A DNA stretch of 64,000 nucleotides from positions 2,227,090 to 2,291,089 of the forward strand of contig JAJEKV010000055.1 in the NCBI GenBank assembly GCA_021234155.1, given 5' to 3'. Source of the DNA: Isoetes taiwanensis (lineage: Eukaryota > Streptophyta > Lycopodiopsida > Isoetales > Isoetaceae). Positions 27,538 through 40,299 of the stretch are shown here, in pieces (the first letter of the stretch is position 1; each line of letters opens with the position of its first letter). The position numbers and the translations under genes were made by a program. The notes beneath the pieces are model-generated. The model worked only from the letters and a program-made list of their open reading frames with translations. It ran no database searches and was not told the DNA's origin.

Positions 27538-29175
27538 TGTGGACGCCCTCGCTAAATATACGGCCGGCCGCACTAATTAAAGCAGAAATCCCCATCCGGC
27601 CCATCAACCGCATGGGCCCTCCGCCTAACCCGCGACTCGAGAGAATCCTAGTGCGGGCGGGGACACGAAGGTGTCTTGCGCGCCCTTCCCCTATGGGCTC
27701 CTATCACAACGGAAGCATAAACAACGCCGAACTAGCAATAATAATACAACATACTACCTCAAGGGTAGTCCATCACATATCCATAAGAGCAAAGAAGATA
27801 ATCATAAACCATAAAACATAAGAGCTCCTACCCATGGCTCACTCATAAGGAGGATGACCGACCGGCTAGGGCCTCAAGATAGAGCGCACCGAAGTCATAA
27901 CAATGGCGCAGGGCTGGCATAAGACAATGGCTAGGGTTGACCACTCCATCCGCCCCTCCCCCGTGCATACTTTGCGATGGGCTCAATCAGCTCGCATGAC
28001 TCTAGCCTTCCTGATACGCAATCCCATGGCATCACCCATCTGACTACCCAGTGTTGCATCTCCCCGGGTCCGCCGAGGCAGAAGGGTTGCATCTCCCCTT
28101 CCCGGGTCTAGAGGTTCCACGGGCGGCTAGAGAATCGCGGGCGACACACGATTCATACCCGACCGAACCCCCAAAACAAGAGCCAAGCCGACACTTGCAA
28201 CTCTTGAGAGGCAGGGCGACACCATCGCCTCGAGGTGGTGTCGACTCCATGCTCGCCCACACGGTGACCCACCATAAGCCTAGCCTCCACTATGGGATCC
28301 CCCGTAGCCCCCCACTCGGCAAGGATCCTCCTCCCCCGCGATTGCCTCTAGCCCCGTTGTGCAGTGCAAAGTCACATCATAGCCTCCATAGCCCTGGGTT
28401 CCTATGCACAAAGCCGCAACTAATAGGAACTAAGGGATCTAATCTAGGAGCATACTACATATGGCTCTAGGTCTCTACCCCTTCCCAATACAAGAGGAGC
28501 AAACATGATCAACCATCGCACATAATCATCACATCATGAGAATAATCATAAGAACATCTTAACCTAATCATACAAATCTAACTTACAGCTAGGGTTCCTT
28601 GATTAGGGTTCAAGATGATGCATGAGGGTTCTAGGATGGCTCTACCCTAGATACAAGATACTAACTCATCCGGAATGTTAATTCCAGATGAACTACTATG
28701 ACTACTACTCTACATACCGCCCTCAAGCACTCCCTCCCAATCCCGGGCGTCTCCATGGTCTTCAAAGTGTTCGAGGTAGCTCCCACTCCTGGCGATGCGC
28801 CACGCGCCTGGGGTCAGCTGTGCTATAGGCTATGCCACAAATAGACGGTTCTCAAAACGGAGTTTCGAAAGCCAAGAAGGTTCCTGACTATTGGAGCCGA
28901 AAAAAGAGGCCTAGGGTTAGGGTTTAGGCCTTTATAGGTTAGGGTTCACATGTTATGCCACGTGGCTCCAATAGGGTAAGGTCCGTGGCGGTGCCCAATA
29001 GGTTAAGGCCACGTGGAAAATGGTCTTAACCTAAGGTTGGCTAAGTTATATGAATAACTTAGTCATGCCCCCTAGTGCCACAATCTATGGTATACAAGGC
29101 TATGAAGATAGACTTGTATAGTGATTTCGGTCCAGAATATACGTATTTATAGCGTATATTCCCTCGAACGTCACA
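27538..29175 (-). repeat. Gypsy LTR (3' in element orientation)
   Basis: It pairs with 37418-39052. Many small indels separate the two copies, suggesting an older insertion than the LTR element in the MULE arm. Open frames inside it are chance frames repeated in both copies. Confidence 0.9.
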
Positions 29176-30157
29176 TTCTCCCCTTTAGGACAATGTCAGT
29201 CCTCAAAGATTGCTAAGGTGACTAACCTACTCTACTCCCCGCAAAAGCACACAACAAGAATATATGAACTTAACTCTATTGAAAAGATCAACTTTTCAAT
29301 TACTTATTATGTAATTATAAAGCTATATTTATAAGTTATACAAAACTATATAGCTATAACAACTATTATTATCAAAGTATACACATAATATTATTACAAC
29401 AAATTTAGGAGTTCATAGTTAGTCTAAAATCTATGACTCCTATCTTCTCGTAACGTGCTCCCTCCTTCATGCTTCCCTTCACCGGCCCGCACAAAGTAGC
29501 ACATTACGCTATATAAGTTAATAAGTTTGTGGTTTTAGGGGACCACCCCCCTTACCTACCTCCTTGAGCCGAACTACTAACTCAAGGTTACCCTACTACC
29601 TTGCACTCGATCATGGCCCTTTCGGATTTGAGCTTAAGGACCATTTAAGATGATCCTATCATCGCCCATGATCAAGTTACCTTTGTACTTTCTGCCATTT
29701 GTAGGTCGAAAATTACCCCTAGTGCATCATGCCCCAAGGGTTTTAAGCTAGGAACGCCTCACGATCCCATCATCGCCAAGCAAGATGATCACTTTGACCT
29801 TCACCATGACCCTCCTACGGCCCGTGTGTATCTTCCCGCATCAGCGGCATAGAGAGCATCCGGATCGATGTCCCATCATCGCCCACCATGCCTCAATCCT
29901 CACTCACATGACCCTAATGGTCATGCGCACTTCTGGTTGCGTGCTGGGCCTAGAGAATGCCTTAAAGGCGATCCCATCATCGCCCACACGTTCCAAGATT
30001 CCGCACATGCACTCTACTAACTAGAATACATGAGCCAACTTAAGGCTAACTAAGAAACATACTAAGCTAACCTCCCGGCAAGTCGGGGCCGATCAATTCG
30101 GGAGACGACTCATCAACTCCTTCATAAACTCGGGGTATTGCTTCTCCAAATCTTACT

Positions 30158-30478
30158 TCAATACCCGATGATCGTCTTCTTCCACGGGCAAGTGATTCCA
30201 CTTGACCAACTACCGGAGGAATTTAGATCACCTAGTCCTCTTGAATGACTTATCAAGAAGCAATTCGTGCACAATTTCAACTTGATCCTCCGGCATTTCC
30301 AACAAAGTTGGAGTATCCAAAACCTCCTCGGGTTAGGATCGTGCCTTTTCAATAGACTCACATGGAAGACCTTAAGGTGGCCTGAGAGATCCAACTTGTA
30401 GGCTTGGGAGCCCACTCCTCTCCAAGATCTTGAACGGACCGCCCACCTAGGGGCGAGCTTCTTACAATTGCCGATCAC
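30158..30478 (-). pseudogene. Gypsy polyprotein C-terminal remnant
   Basis: The minus-strand frame reads KLAPRW, then GVGSQAYKLDLSGHLKVFHV and SLLKRHDPNP. This is the conserved end of Gypsy integrase (K-L-x-P-R-y-x-G-P ... A-Y-x-L-x-L-P ... F-H-V-S-L-L-K). The codons after it are scrambled by frameshifts. Its place next to the 3' LTR fits the minus-strand orientation. Confidence 0.8.
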
Positions 30479-30914
30479 GAAGCTTCCCTTGCTTAACCTT
30501 TTACTTGAGCCAAACTTTATCTCTCACAACAAAACAACTCTCGAGGAGTTTTATGTCTATCTCTAGACTCTTTCGATGTGCCCATGCCGTTTGAAGATAT
30601 TCCCACACTTCTACCAAAAGCTACCGCCGGTTGTTGAGAAACTTCCACCTAGGGCACTAGATTATGCCACATAACTAGGGTCAAGCATTGATAATCAGAA
30701 TCGATCATGGAGGAGACATCTTCGATGACTCTTGCTTCATATTATTGTACGTAATTGACCGTGGATGTACTCGCCCATTTGGATTACTTGTTCCAATCAT
30801 AGTTTCTCAACGTGCTTCCAAAATTGTGTTGGTGCGGTCCCTTTGCCGATTTGATCGCAAATGATAAGCAAAACTCATCAACAAGTTGGTGCAGCTCGTG
30901 TTGAAGAAGTCTTG

Positions 30915-31259
30915 CTAAACGTCGCTAAAGAACTTCGGATCTCTTTTGGTGATGATCGACCTGTGCATTTCCATGCAGCCTAAAAGATCTCTTATGTAGA
31001 CCACACGGCTAGAGCCAAGGCGGTGTCTATGGTGTGGTATGGCAAGCATGTGCCCTTTTGCTAAGCTATATACCACAACCATCAAGGCTTCAAAGCTTCT
31101 TGTTGTCCTTGGGAGGCCAACTATAAAACCCATGCTGATGACTTCCCACTTGGTGTCTGGCACCGCCCTTGATGACTCCCCGAATTCGGGTTGTTCGCTC
31201 CTTTGTCTGGCGGTCGCGACCGACATTCTTGGATATGTCCGATTATTCCGCTTCTTCAT
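30915..31259 (-). pseudogene. Gypsy integrase core remnant
   Basis: The frame contains DTKWEVISMGFIVGLPRT (the first catalytic Asp of MDFIVGLP is replaced by Gly), then ALMVVVYSLAKGHMLAIP and SIITKRDPKFFSDV, matching the IVSDRDPKFTS segment with the second catalytic Asp. Upstream pol domains (reverse transcriptase, RNase H, protease, gag) should lie between 31300 and 37400 on the minus strand but I cannot recognise them. Confidence 0.8.
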
Positions 31260-31299
31260 ATCCGCCGACGAGCTACTTCTAATCTTGAAGTAGGCCTTT

Positions 31300-34200
31300 A
31301 TAAATTTTACATGGCCGGAATTAGGGCTATTATGCGTGTCCTGGAAGATTTTTCTTACTTCTTATACTTTGGGTACGCATAATTGTTCTTTGCTATTAGA
31401 GATTACCTTCCTTTTTAAAATATTTGAAGGTTTCTTTTTCTTAATCCGGCCCTTGCACTCTTGCAAAGACTAACCCATTATGTGCTTGAACTCCATGTTG
31501 GGGTAGATGGCTTCTTCTATCTTCTTGCCGAGTTCGCTTGCCGAAGTGGAGATGGCATTGCAAATTGCTGCTTCAAAAGCTTGCCAATGAGTGGCGACGT
31601 CTTAACATCTCCACGGCTGCATGCTCTTCCATTGATTTGTCAGATCACGATGTCGCCGAAGAGAATTGATGAAGAAATCATCCAAGGAATCTTCAAAGAT
31701 GTCGCCCTCAAATGCATACAAGTTGGTGGAGCATTCCATAGACTTAGGGGCATTACCGTGGAAATCATAGTGCCCATACCGTGTTCAAGGAGTCTTATAA
31801 TTATCTTCCCCTTCATCCTTATTTGCTGATTGCCCGAAGCTTACGTCGATTTTGTAGAAGAATCCTCGCTTCTTGGGGCTGATCCATTATGTCGCTTTGC
31901 TTGTTGAGCTGCCCATGGTTGATATACATCTTTAGACTTCCATCTTGGCCAAAGGGTCCCCAAGTCAATCAACTCCTACAATCGCTTCTTGAGCTCTCGC
32001 TAGCTCGGAAGTGCTGATTCTATAAAGAGCCTTGCTGATCGCTCACGCATCCGTGCAAGAGTGGTTTCAGTCTCTATGCTTCTATAGAGCAAAAGCTCTC
32101 AAATTTCATCAAGGGATATATCATGGGACTTCTTAATTACTTAGAAATTGGCCAAGGCAACTGCTTCAAGTAGCATCTTCCTTCTTACTATTGCGGCCCG
32201 AGTCGACAACTTGTAGCTTATGTATGACCTCATTCCTCATGATGCACTTAAGTAATTGCCTTTACGACATGCGCGCTGCACGATTGGAATTACTTAACTT
32301 AAATTATAAGGTACTTGCCCTTTGGTGCTGGGATAAGTATCTCTTGCTTATAATAATCAATTATTGCTTTAGCCAGCTTTAATATTGCATGCTTATTATG
32401 AGGTCATAATTGCCAATGTACATAAGTTGGTGTCGATGCTCTACTTTGCTTCGCTTTTAAGGTTGATGTCGAACTTGACTCTTGTTCCATTGGTGTCAAG
32501 CTAATTACTCGGCCTTGCCTTAACTATCGCCTAGATTTAGACTTAAGAGTCTTGCTCTTAAAGATGTCCGCCATCTAGAAGGTGCAAAATTACAAGTTAA
32601 AGAACTACTTACATAAATCTTATGGCCACAAGTTTAGTCCAAGATGACATTACTTTTTGGGCACACATAGAAAACTATATGATTAGATAATTATTCTTGT
32701 TTTAGATCTAATCTATACTCTAGGATCTCCCCTTTCTTACTTATTGCCCTCTTGAAATAGTCCCACCTTTGAGTTGATGCCATCTAAGAAGTTGGCCGGA
32801 CTTATTAGATTGCTTCCCTTCACTTGGTTGGATTATTCCTTATGCTGCGGAAGTACTCGTCATATACATGGTCGACGGTTATCCTATTATTGAATCCTTC
32901 TTAGCGAGGTGATCAAGCTCACGAAGAGGTTTTAATATGTTGGATATCTGTCAATGAATATATACAATTATTGTACTCCATACATTTTCTTCCCAATCCT
33001 TGAAGCTTTGCTCAATTCTTGGGTACATCCCTTCTAAAAGAAAATAAAATAAATAATAAAAAAAATCTACTCGAAATTTCGTCCCAATCCCATCATGGAT
33101 GTTATCACCCATAATTCTAAGAAACTCAACTATCTGATAGGTCCTCTAGCTTGCTTAAAGCTGGTGTAGTCATTAGTCGTTGGAGTAGCAAGGCGATGGT
33201 CCATAATTTATTGAAAAGAATGTGGTATCCTTGGAGTTGCTGTATAATCATTCCTGTGCCCTGCTTCTTTTGTCAAACATATTCTGACTCTGATCGTCCT
33301 TAATGTTGATGTTGACTATCTTCATTAACATTATCCCTCTTAGTGGACTTGCTTGGTGTAGTGGCGACATAAGGCTCTGTGTCGCATCCTAGAGCTTGAA
33401 GGTAATGTTCTTCACATTCTAGAATCTTTCATGTCGCTCATCCGCCTTTGGAGATTACGAAATTTCGAGGATGATTCTTCTAACTCCCTGAATTGATATT
33501 GTTGTGTTGACCTTGTCGATTTGATTCTTCCTCCCGGGCGCCACATGCTTGCTGTTATAAGGTCAAGACAATGTCGAAAGTGCTTTACCACTTCTAACTA
33601 TGCAACTTCTCTTTGCCGAGAGGAGTTTATTTGCATCCATGTGCAGGGGACTATAATCTTGAGTGATCAGTTAGTAATGCTAGTATTTTGTCCCCATGAT
33701 GCCTCTTCTTGATGGTGTTTGAGCTCCAATCTCTAAGGTAGAAGATTGTCATGATCTTGAGATGGTACTGCCGAGGTTGATGCAAATGCCTCAAGTATCG
33801 GGCTGATGAGGAAGAAGTTTGTTGCGCCCTCGCCATATTTCTATTCCCGAGGAGCCCACCCTTGCTCGCTTGTAATACCTCCTTAGTCAAAGCATGTTTG
33901 CTTGAAGTCCAAATCGATACTACTATGGCCTGGATATCTATGATAGTTGCCCTTCCGAGGAGGTATGTCCAGTCTCATCCTTTAGGGCTCTTGCTACCAT
34001 AAGTCGATGAAGTGTACTTGTTGGTGGTGTAGCTGTGACATTAGTCATCGATGTGGGGCCGTTCCTCGAGACAATATGGCACTTGGAGAATATCCTTGAC
34101 TAGGAGGTGTTCCTCCCCTAATGTGATCAATTTTGTAAGTGCCATGATGCTCATTGGTTGTTGCATAGCCCTCTTGGCAAGTCTTGTGTCTATTTTTGAT

Positions 34201-37200
34201 GTCGCAATCGTCCTTCCTTTGGCCTCTTCTTTATTATTTGTGTTCGGGCTTCTCCGCACACACCATCTTGGCCTTTGATTTGCTGAAGTTTCCTCCACAA
34301 GTTTGCCCTCTGCTTTCAATTCGTTGATGTTGTCGAGTGGCTCCACTGTCGAGAATCTGCAACGAAGATTCTCCTGACCTATTTTACTGCCCTAAAGTGC
34401 ACAAGGCAACTAATACTATCATAACAACAATTACTTATGTCTATTTACTCTACAAACCCTATTTTTATACCTTTATCCTCTCTACCTCAATTGACCCTCT
34501 TGGCACTTTACTAGGCACTGAGAAAGGTACTTATTTACTATTATGGGGTGGTAGAAGGAGACTCACTTTGGGTATACTTGGTGTGTTAGACTAAATTATA
34601 TTAGATAGAATGAATTCCTAGATAATTATCTATGACAAAGGCATGGCTGAAGACACTTGATGATAGTGCACCTATAACGTGTGTTGGTGTATCATACCAA
34701 CGTGTGACAACAATTTCTAAGCCTGGGTTTCTAAAAAATGTTTAATTATACTACCTATATGTAGACAAGAAGACACTTAGCAAGATAAGAGCGACAACTA
34801 AGCTATGATGAGTGCAAAAGTTGTCTCTATCTAGCTTAAGGATCTTGGTTCTAAGTCTAAGGCTTGGCCATTAATATTATCTAAGATTATTAAAGCTTAA
34901 ATTTAATTAAGAATTATAATTCAAACATAAACGATGCCCGCCCTTAGTGGTTGGCACGGGGGGGTTCAACCCTATGGGTGGGAGGTTCGATTCCTGCTAC
35001 TGTGGGAATTCTTTTAAGATGAGGTTCAAATGGATTGAAAAGCTAGAATGAGGTACTACAAGACATTAGAGTGCAGGGTAGAAGACTAGCATATGTACTA
35101 AGACCCTTTTCAATGCAATTTTGCAAAATTTTGGCTTCGAATCATATGACCCGGGTGAGAGTGCGCCAAAGGCACCTGCGTTGAGAACGCACACCCATTT
35201 GGCGCGGTCTCACCCGGTTACCTTGATTTCCGCCAAGATTCAACAATTTTAGGAACTATAAGAGCTTAAAATGCTTATTTGGGCCAATTCTAAACTAACT
35301 AGCATCTTATTTCATACCAAAAAGATATCTAAAAGTGCAAATATGGGCAAACCGGGTGAATCCGTGCGGATGGCCTCTGCGTCGCGAACGCAGACGTATT
35401 TGGCGCGGTCTCACCCGGGTGGGCCAATTCTAGCTATTTTTGGACGTTTTTAACAAATTTAAAGTGCTACACTGCATTTCTAGACAATTTCTAAGCATTC
35501 TAGCAACTTTTAGTACGAAATTTGGATCAATTTTGCCCTAAACCAAGTGACTATGCTACTTAGCCAATTAAGAGTATTTTAAATAAGATGCAAAGGATTC
35601 TACTACAATTAATTTATACAAGAGTATTTTTATATCCTACAAGCAATTAATTTATAGTAAATTTACTTTTGATGAGTAAAAACAATGTACATGAAAACTT
35701 ATATTTAAATAGTTTGCTAGACTAGGGCTCTTCATGGCTTCTCCTTGCGAATTCTCCTCGCCGGGTGGAGGTCTTTGGGCCTGCTTGGTATGGATCGTGA
35801 GAGGTTGCCTTCTTCAAAAAGTTGTACCAGCTCCACCTCTACCGCCTCCTGCGGGCTCCTGACCATCAAGGGTGCGTAATTTGGCCTCCTCGGCTTTGGC
35901 CGCTTCGGCGAGATCCCGACATCGTTGATGTGGTTCAGTAGTCGTAGCCCATCTTGAGGTCCTCAATAGACCTTTGATGTAGGCACTCGAAAGAGAGTTT
36001 CTGGATCATCGACCGGTACCGCTGGCAATGTCGAATATCTTTGGCGTTCTCTCATCTTGGCCGAGGATTTGGCCCATGGCGGACCCTCTTCGGGAATCGA
36101 AATCGGTGGTGGAGGCTAGCTTTTCGACCACAGTGTCGGCTACCTTGTCGGATCCATTGGCGGAGATAATTCTTGCATGTTGCCTTCCTCTTCTCGCATT
36201 ACTCCATATCTTGCTTGAGCTTTAAGTAGCTTCTGCTGATGTTGCCCTCCTTGGACTGCATTGGATATGGTTGCGGGCATTGATTGCTACGCTCCCCTTC
36301 TTGCTTTGTTCCTGCTCCCGCTCATCCTAGTTGGGTTGCTTTCAACCACGCCACGCCTAGGTTGCTCCTCTTTGCTTCTTTGCTCCCCTATTCTTCCTCG
36401 GTGTTGCGGTTGCTCCCTCTTTGTCGAAGTTGCTCTTGCTACTTGCTCTTCACCTGCTCTCCACTTGTTGATGGGGTTGCTCACTGTTGCGAGGTTGCTC
36501 GTTACTTGCTCTTCCTCTCGCGGCGAGGCCCCGCGATCTCAATTTCCCCAGAGCCTTGCGATTATTCACTGAAGTGCTAAGTCGTTGCTCCTCCACGAAA
36601 GTGAAACGATTCGTCAAGAGCTTGAGTGGCTAAGTTAATTCGTCCCGCCTAAGTCGCAGGGCCTCAAGAATTTGCTTGTCGCCGCCCACCATGAGTGCTT
36701 CAAACGCGTTCGAGCAAAGTCGGAGCTTCCAACCTTCCTAGCTACTTGTTTGGTCCTCCCCCACGCCTTGGCTTCCTTGATGGTGGCCTCTTCGAAATCT
36801 TGCCTCTATCAATGGTTCCACTATGTCTATTCAGCTCCTTTGGGTCAATCTCAATCGGGTACCGTTCGGTGGGGACGCTCTTATGGCAGCTTCGGAGATT
36901 AGCTTATAATTCGCCTTACAAGGGTAAAGGAGAGGTTCAAGCTACCATTTAGAACTTCTAGGGAGTAGAGGTGCTTCTATAGGTTTAATAGCTACTTTTT
37001 CTTAAGAGTAAATTTTATTATAACTATGGGTTATTAATTAAGGTACTTTCCCTAATTACTTAACTATTTCTCAAAATTTCCTAATTCCTTTTGGGCCAAG
37101 TAGTGGTCATTTCACGCCATTTCTTTCAAGCTTTATTTTGAGCGATTTCTCATTCAATTTTTCACTTGAAAGGTGCGGTTCATGAACAACTTGAGCTCAA

Positions 37201-37404
37201 ATTTACTAGAAGGTTTCTTTTGACTATATTATTTCTACCACTTAGACTATACTTAATCTAATTACGACCCTACTAATGGGAAAAAAATTTCTCCCACCTT
37301 TCGCGGTTCAAGACTGGAATTCTCATTCCATTCATTAGCTAGGCCAGTTAGACTACCTATTCAGGGATATGGTCAGTGCTAGCTCTTGGTCAACCAAGAA
37401 CATT
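31300..37404. other. Decayed Gypsy interior
   Basis: No domain is recognisable on either strand; open frames are short and unsupported. GC composition and C/T bias on the plus strand suggest decayed coding sequence read from the minus strand. Two long hairpins lie at 35150-35219 and 35350-35421 (separate entry). Confidence 0.5.
35150..35421. repeat. Two long hairpins 200 bases apart inside the Gypsy element
   Basis: Each copy (35150-35219 and 35350-35421) has an outer stem ACCGGGTGA paired with TCACCCGGT, GCGCCAAA paired with TTTGGCGC (first copy), and an inner stem CTGCGT-nn(n)-AACGCAG or TGCGTTGAGAACGCA. The copies have diverged but kept pairing. Confidence 0.75.
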
Positions 37405-37416
37405 GCTCTGATACCA
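37405..37416 (-). promoter_or_regulatory. Primer-binding site (initiator-Met tRNA)
   Basis: The minus strand reads TGGTATCAGAGC, the standard plant LTR-retrotransposon site complementary to the 3' end of initiator-Met tRNA, one base inside the 5' LTR. Confidence 0.92.
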
Positions 37417-37417
37417 T

Positions 37418-39052
37418 TGTGACGCTCCCTGCTAAATATACGGCGCCCGGCCGTACACTCGGCAGGAAATCCCCCATCCGGTCCATCAACCGCATGGGCC
37501 CTCCGTCTAACCCGCACTCTGAGAGAATCCTAGTGCGGGCAGGGGACACGAAGGTGTCTTGCGCGCCCTTCCCCTATGGGCTCCTATCACAGCGGAAGCA
37601 TAAACAACGTCAGAACTAGCAATAACAATACAACATACTACCTCGAAGGGTAGTCCATCACATATCCATAAGAGCAAAGAAGATAATCATAAACCATAAA
37701 ACATAAGAGCTCCCGCCCATGGCTCACTCATAAGGAGGATGACCGATCGCTAGGCCTCAAGATAGAGCGGAACCGAGTCATAACAATGGCGGGGCTGGCA
37801 TAAGACAATGGCTAGGGTTGACCACTCCATCCGCCCCTCCCCGTGCATACTTTGCAGATGGGCTCAATCGTGCTCGCATGACTCTAGCCTTCCTGATCAC
37901 GCAATCCCATGGCATCACCCACTCCGTGTTGCATCTCCCCTCGTCGTCCGTCGAGGCGTGAAGGGTTGCATCTCCCCTTCCCCGGGTCCAGAGGTTCCAC
38001 GGGCGGCTAGAGAATCGTATGCGACACACGATTCATACCCGATGAACCCCCAAAACAAGAGCCAAGCCACACTTGCAACTCTTGAGAGGCGGGGCGACAC
38101 CATCGCCTCGGAGGTGTCGGACCCATGCTCGCCCACACCGCAGTGACCGACCATAAGCCTAGCCCACTATGGGATCCCCTAGCCCCCACTCGGCAAGGAT
38201 CCTCCCTCCGCATTGCCTCTAGCCCCAAGTTTGTGCGGTCTTTGAGTCACATCATAGCCTCCATAGCCCTAAGTGGGTTCCTATGCACAAAAGCCGCAAC
38301 TAATAGGAACTAAGGGATCTAATCTAGGAGCATACTACATATGGCTCTAGGTCTCTACCCCCTTCCCAATACAAGAGGAGCAAACATGATCAACCATCGT
38401 CACATAATCATCACATCATGAGAATAATCATAAGAACATCTTAACCTAATCATACAAATCTAACTTACGCTTAGGGTTCCTTGATTAGGGTTCAAGATGA
38501 TGCATGAGGGTTCTAGGATGGCTCTACCCTAGATACAAGATACTAACTCATCCGGAATGTTAATTCCGTGATGAACTACTATGACTACTACTCTACATAC
38601 CTGCCCTCAAGCACTCCCTCCCAATCCCCGGCGTCTCCATGGTCTTGAAGTGTTCGAGGTAGCTCCCGCTCTGCTGATGCGCACGCTCTGGGGTCTGCTG
38701 CTAGGCTATGCCACAAATAGACGGTTCTCAAACGGAGTTTCGAAAGCCAAGAAGGTTCCCGCACCGTTGGAGCCGTAAAAGAGGCCTAGGGTTAGGGTTT
38801 AGGCCTTTATAGGTTAGGGTTCACATGTTATGCCACGTGGCTCCAATAGGGTAAGGCCGTGTGGCGGGTGCCCAATAGGTTAAGGCCACGTGGAAAATGG
38901 TCTTAACCTAAGGTTGGCTAAGTTATATGAATAACTTAGTCATGCCCCCTAGTGCCACAATCTATGGTATACAAGGCTATGAAGATAGACTTGTATAGTG
39001 ACGGGTCCAGGAATATACGTATTTATAGCGTATATTCCCCTGGAACGTCACA
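37418..39052 (-). repeat. Gypsy LTR (5' in element orientation)
   Basis: Copy of 27538-29175. It ends GGAACGTCACA, followed by the target duplication TGCAC. Confidence 0.9.
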
Positions 39053-40275
39053 TGCACCCACATGTTGATGCTAGTGGGAAGGTCTTCATGTAGCTTCCAA
39101 GTGTTTCTAACAACACTCTTCTCAATGTTGTAAACATCCCAAGTCTTCAGCATGTCATCCCTACGCAAACTATCCTTGCCATGCACATCTACTTTAAATC
39201 TCCACCTCTCCTCGTGCATGTTCATAACACTTCGTGGAGTGTGCCAATGCACGAGCTTTTCTCTAACCCATTCCCTCAATTCCTGTGAGATCCACGGTGC
39301 TAGCTTGAATCTGATACCTTTCTCTACGTCAACAAATTTACCATGGCAAGGCTCACCTTGGAGATTTCTATGCTCCAACCCATAATAAGTAACTTGAGAG
39401 TATTCTGGGAGAAGGTAGAGTTGCCTAATGGTAAAATGGCATTGGCAGCCCCTACGCACACTCTCACCCCTCTCAACTCTTTTCCTGCGTGTGCCAGGTT
39501 GACGTGGTCCATCAGCAACCACGTGAGTGTTTAAAGTCTTGTCCTGGGGACCATATGTGCACCAGTACCTATTTTGAGTGTTCAAAATTAGTGCATGAAA
39601 GTAGTGCATGTACATCTAAGAATTAAATATACTTCGCTACAATGTTTTCTACTACGTAAACAACAACAACAACAAGAAACTAGAGGATAGGGTTTTTAAA
39701 TACATACCTTTTCATAGTCAAATAAGAATCCCCTGGTTGGCCTCTTTAGCACCCTCTCTGATTGGAACTCCTTAAGTAGAAGCCGCACGGTGCCACACAA
39801 TTTCTTTGCTCTCCAAGAATGAAGTTTTCAACCCGGTTTGTTGGGCGTGCTTGAGGTCCACACAAGCATTTCTCCACCTCCCCATCGCATGAAGGAACTT
39901 GGTGCTCTTCTCGAAACCAAAGGTGTAAGTTGTTGTGTCGTCGAAAATGCCATTAGGGGGTGACTCCACGTGTTTCAAAGACGCACTGGGAATGGCGAAA
40001 AGGGAGCTCGGATATCGTTTCTTACCTCCTAAAAATAATCTTAAGCGGATAAATACACGGCTATCTTCTCCTCCAGCCCCCAAACGTCCCATAGCCGCAA
40101 GGGGCCGCTCAACATCCGGCTCTGCATATTGCGCAGCCGCAGAGAAATTCGAAGACAAATGTGGGATCCCGAGGGTGGTTTCCGACGTCCCGTGTCCCCA
40201 GACGGGATGGTTGGTCCGTGCATGGGCTGACATGTTCAAAACTGGCCGCACGATCATTCCACGCCCGCTGGCCAC
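39053..40275 (-). pseudogene. MULE transposase, N-terminal exons
   Basis: The minus-strand frame starts at 40275 (MASGRGMIVRPV), 25 bases or so inside the right terminal repeat, and runs with one frameshift near 39790 to KRPTRGFLFDYEK at a GTATGT donor (39707). The next exon begins at 39615 after CTTAG and encodes YWCTYGPQD, a Cys-containing segment RRGCQCHFTIRQLY and YYGLEHRN with HGKF, the zinc-binding/FLYWCH-like N-terminal part of this MULE transposase type. A helical linker follows, to SINMWV, where the Gypsy element interrupts the exon at 39053. It continues at 27531 (QQHLESGV then FMYEHGD). N-terminal domains of this kind bind the terminal repeats. Confidence 0.8.
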
Positions 40276-40299
40276 CGTCGATTTTCATGCAAATCGTAC

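Larger units (their letters stand above)
27538..39052 (-). mobile_element. Gypsy LTR retrotransposon, full length but decayed
   Basis: LTRs at 27538-29175 (1638 bases) and 37418-39052 (1635 bases) start TGTG and end GTCACA. On the minus strand the 5' LTR (the right one) is followed after one base by TGGTATCAGAGC (37405-37416), the initiator-Met primer site. The 3' LTR (the left one) is preceded by polypurine AAAGGGGAGAA (29176-29186). Pol remnants near the 3' end on the minus strand are integrase and a Gypsy-type C-terminus, as expected. The element sits inside an exon of the MULE transposase and is flanked by TGCAC. The interior is too decayed to code anything. Confidence 0.92.

Noticed and set aside
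27525-28470. Open frames of 98 and 139 codons
   Set aside because: They are inside the Gypsy LTR, occur in altered form in the other LTR (37386-38313), and match nothing.
36261-36580. Two overlapping 100-codon Leu/Ser-rich frames
   Set aside because: Composition reflects C/T-rich plus strand of decayed Gypsy gag-side sequence; no motifs and both frames open for the same compositional reason.
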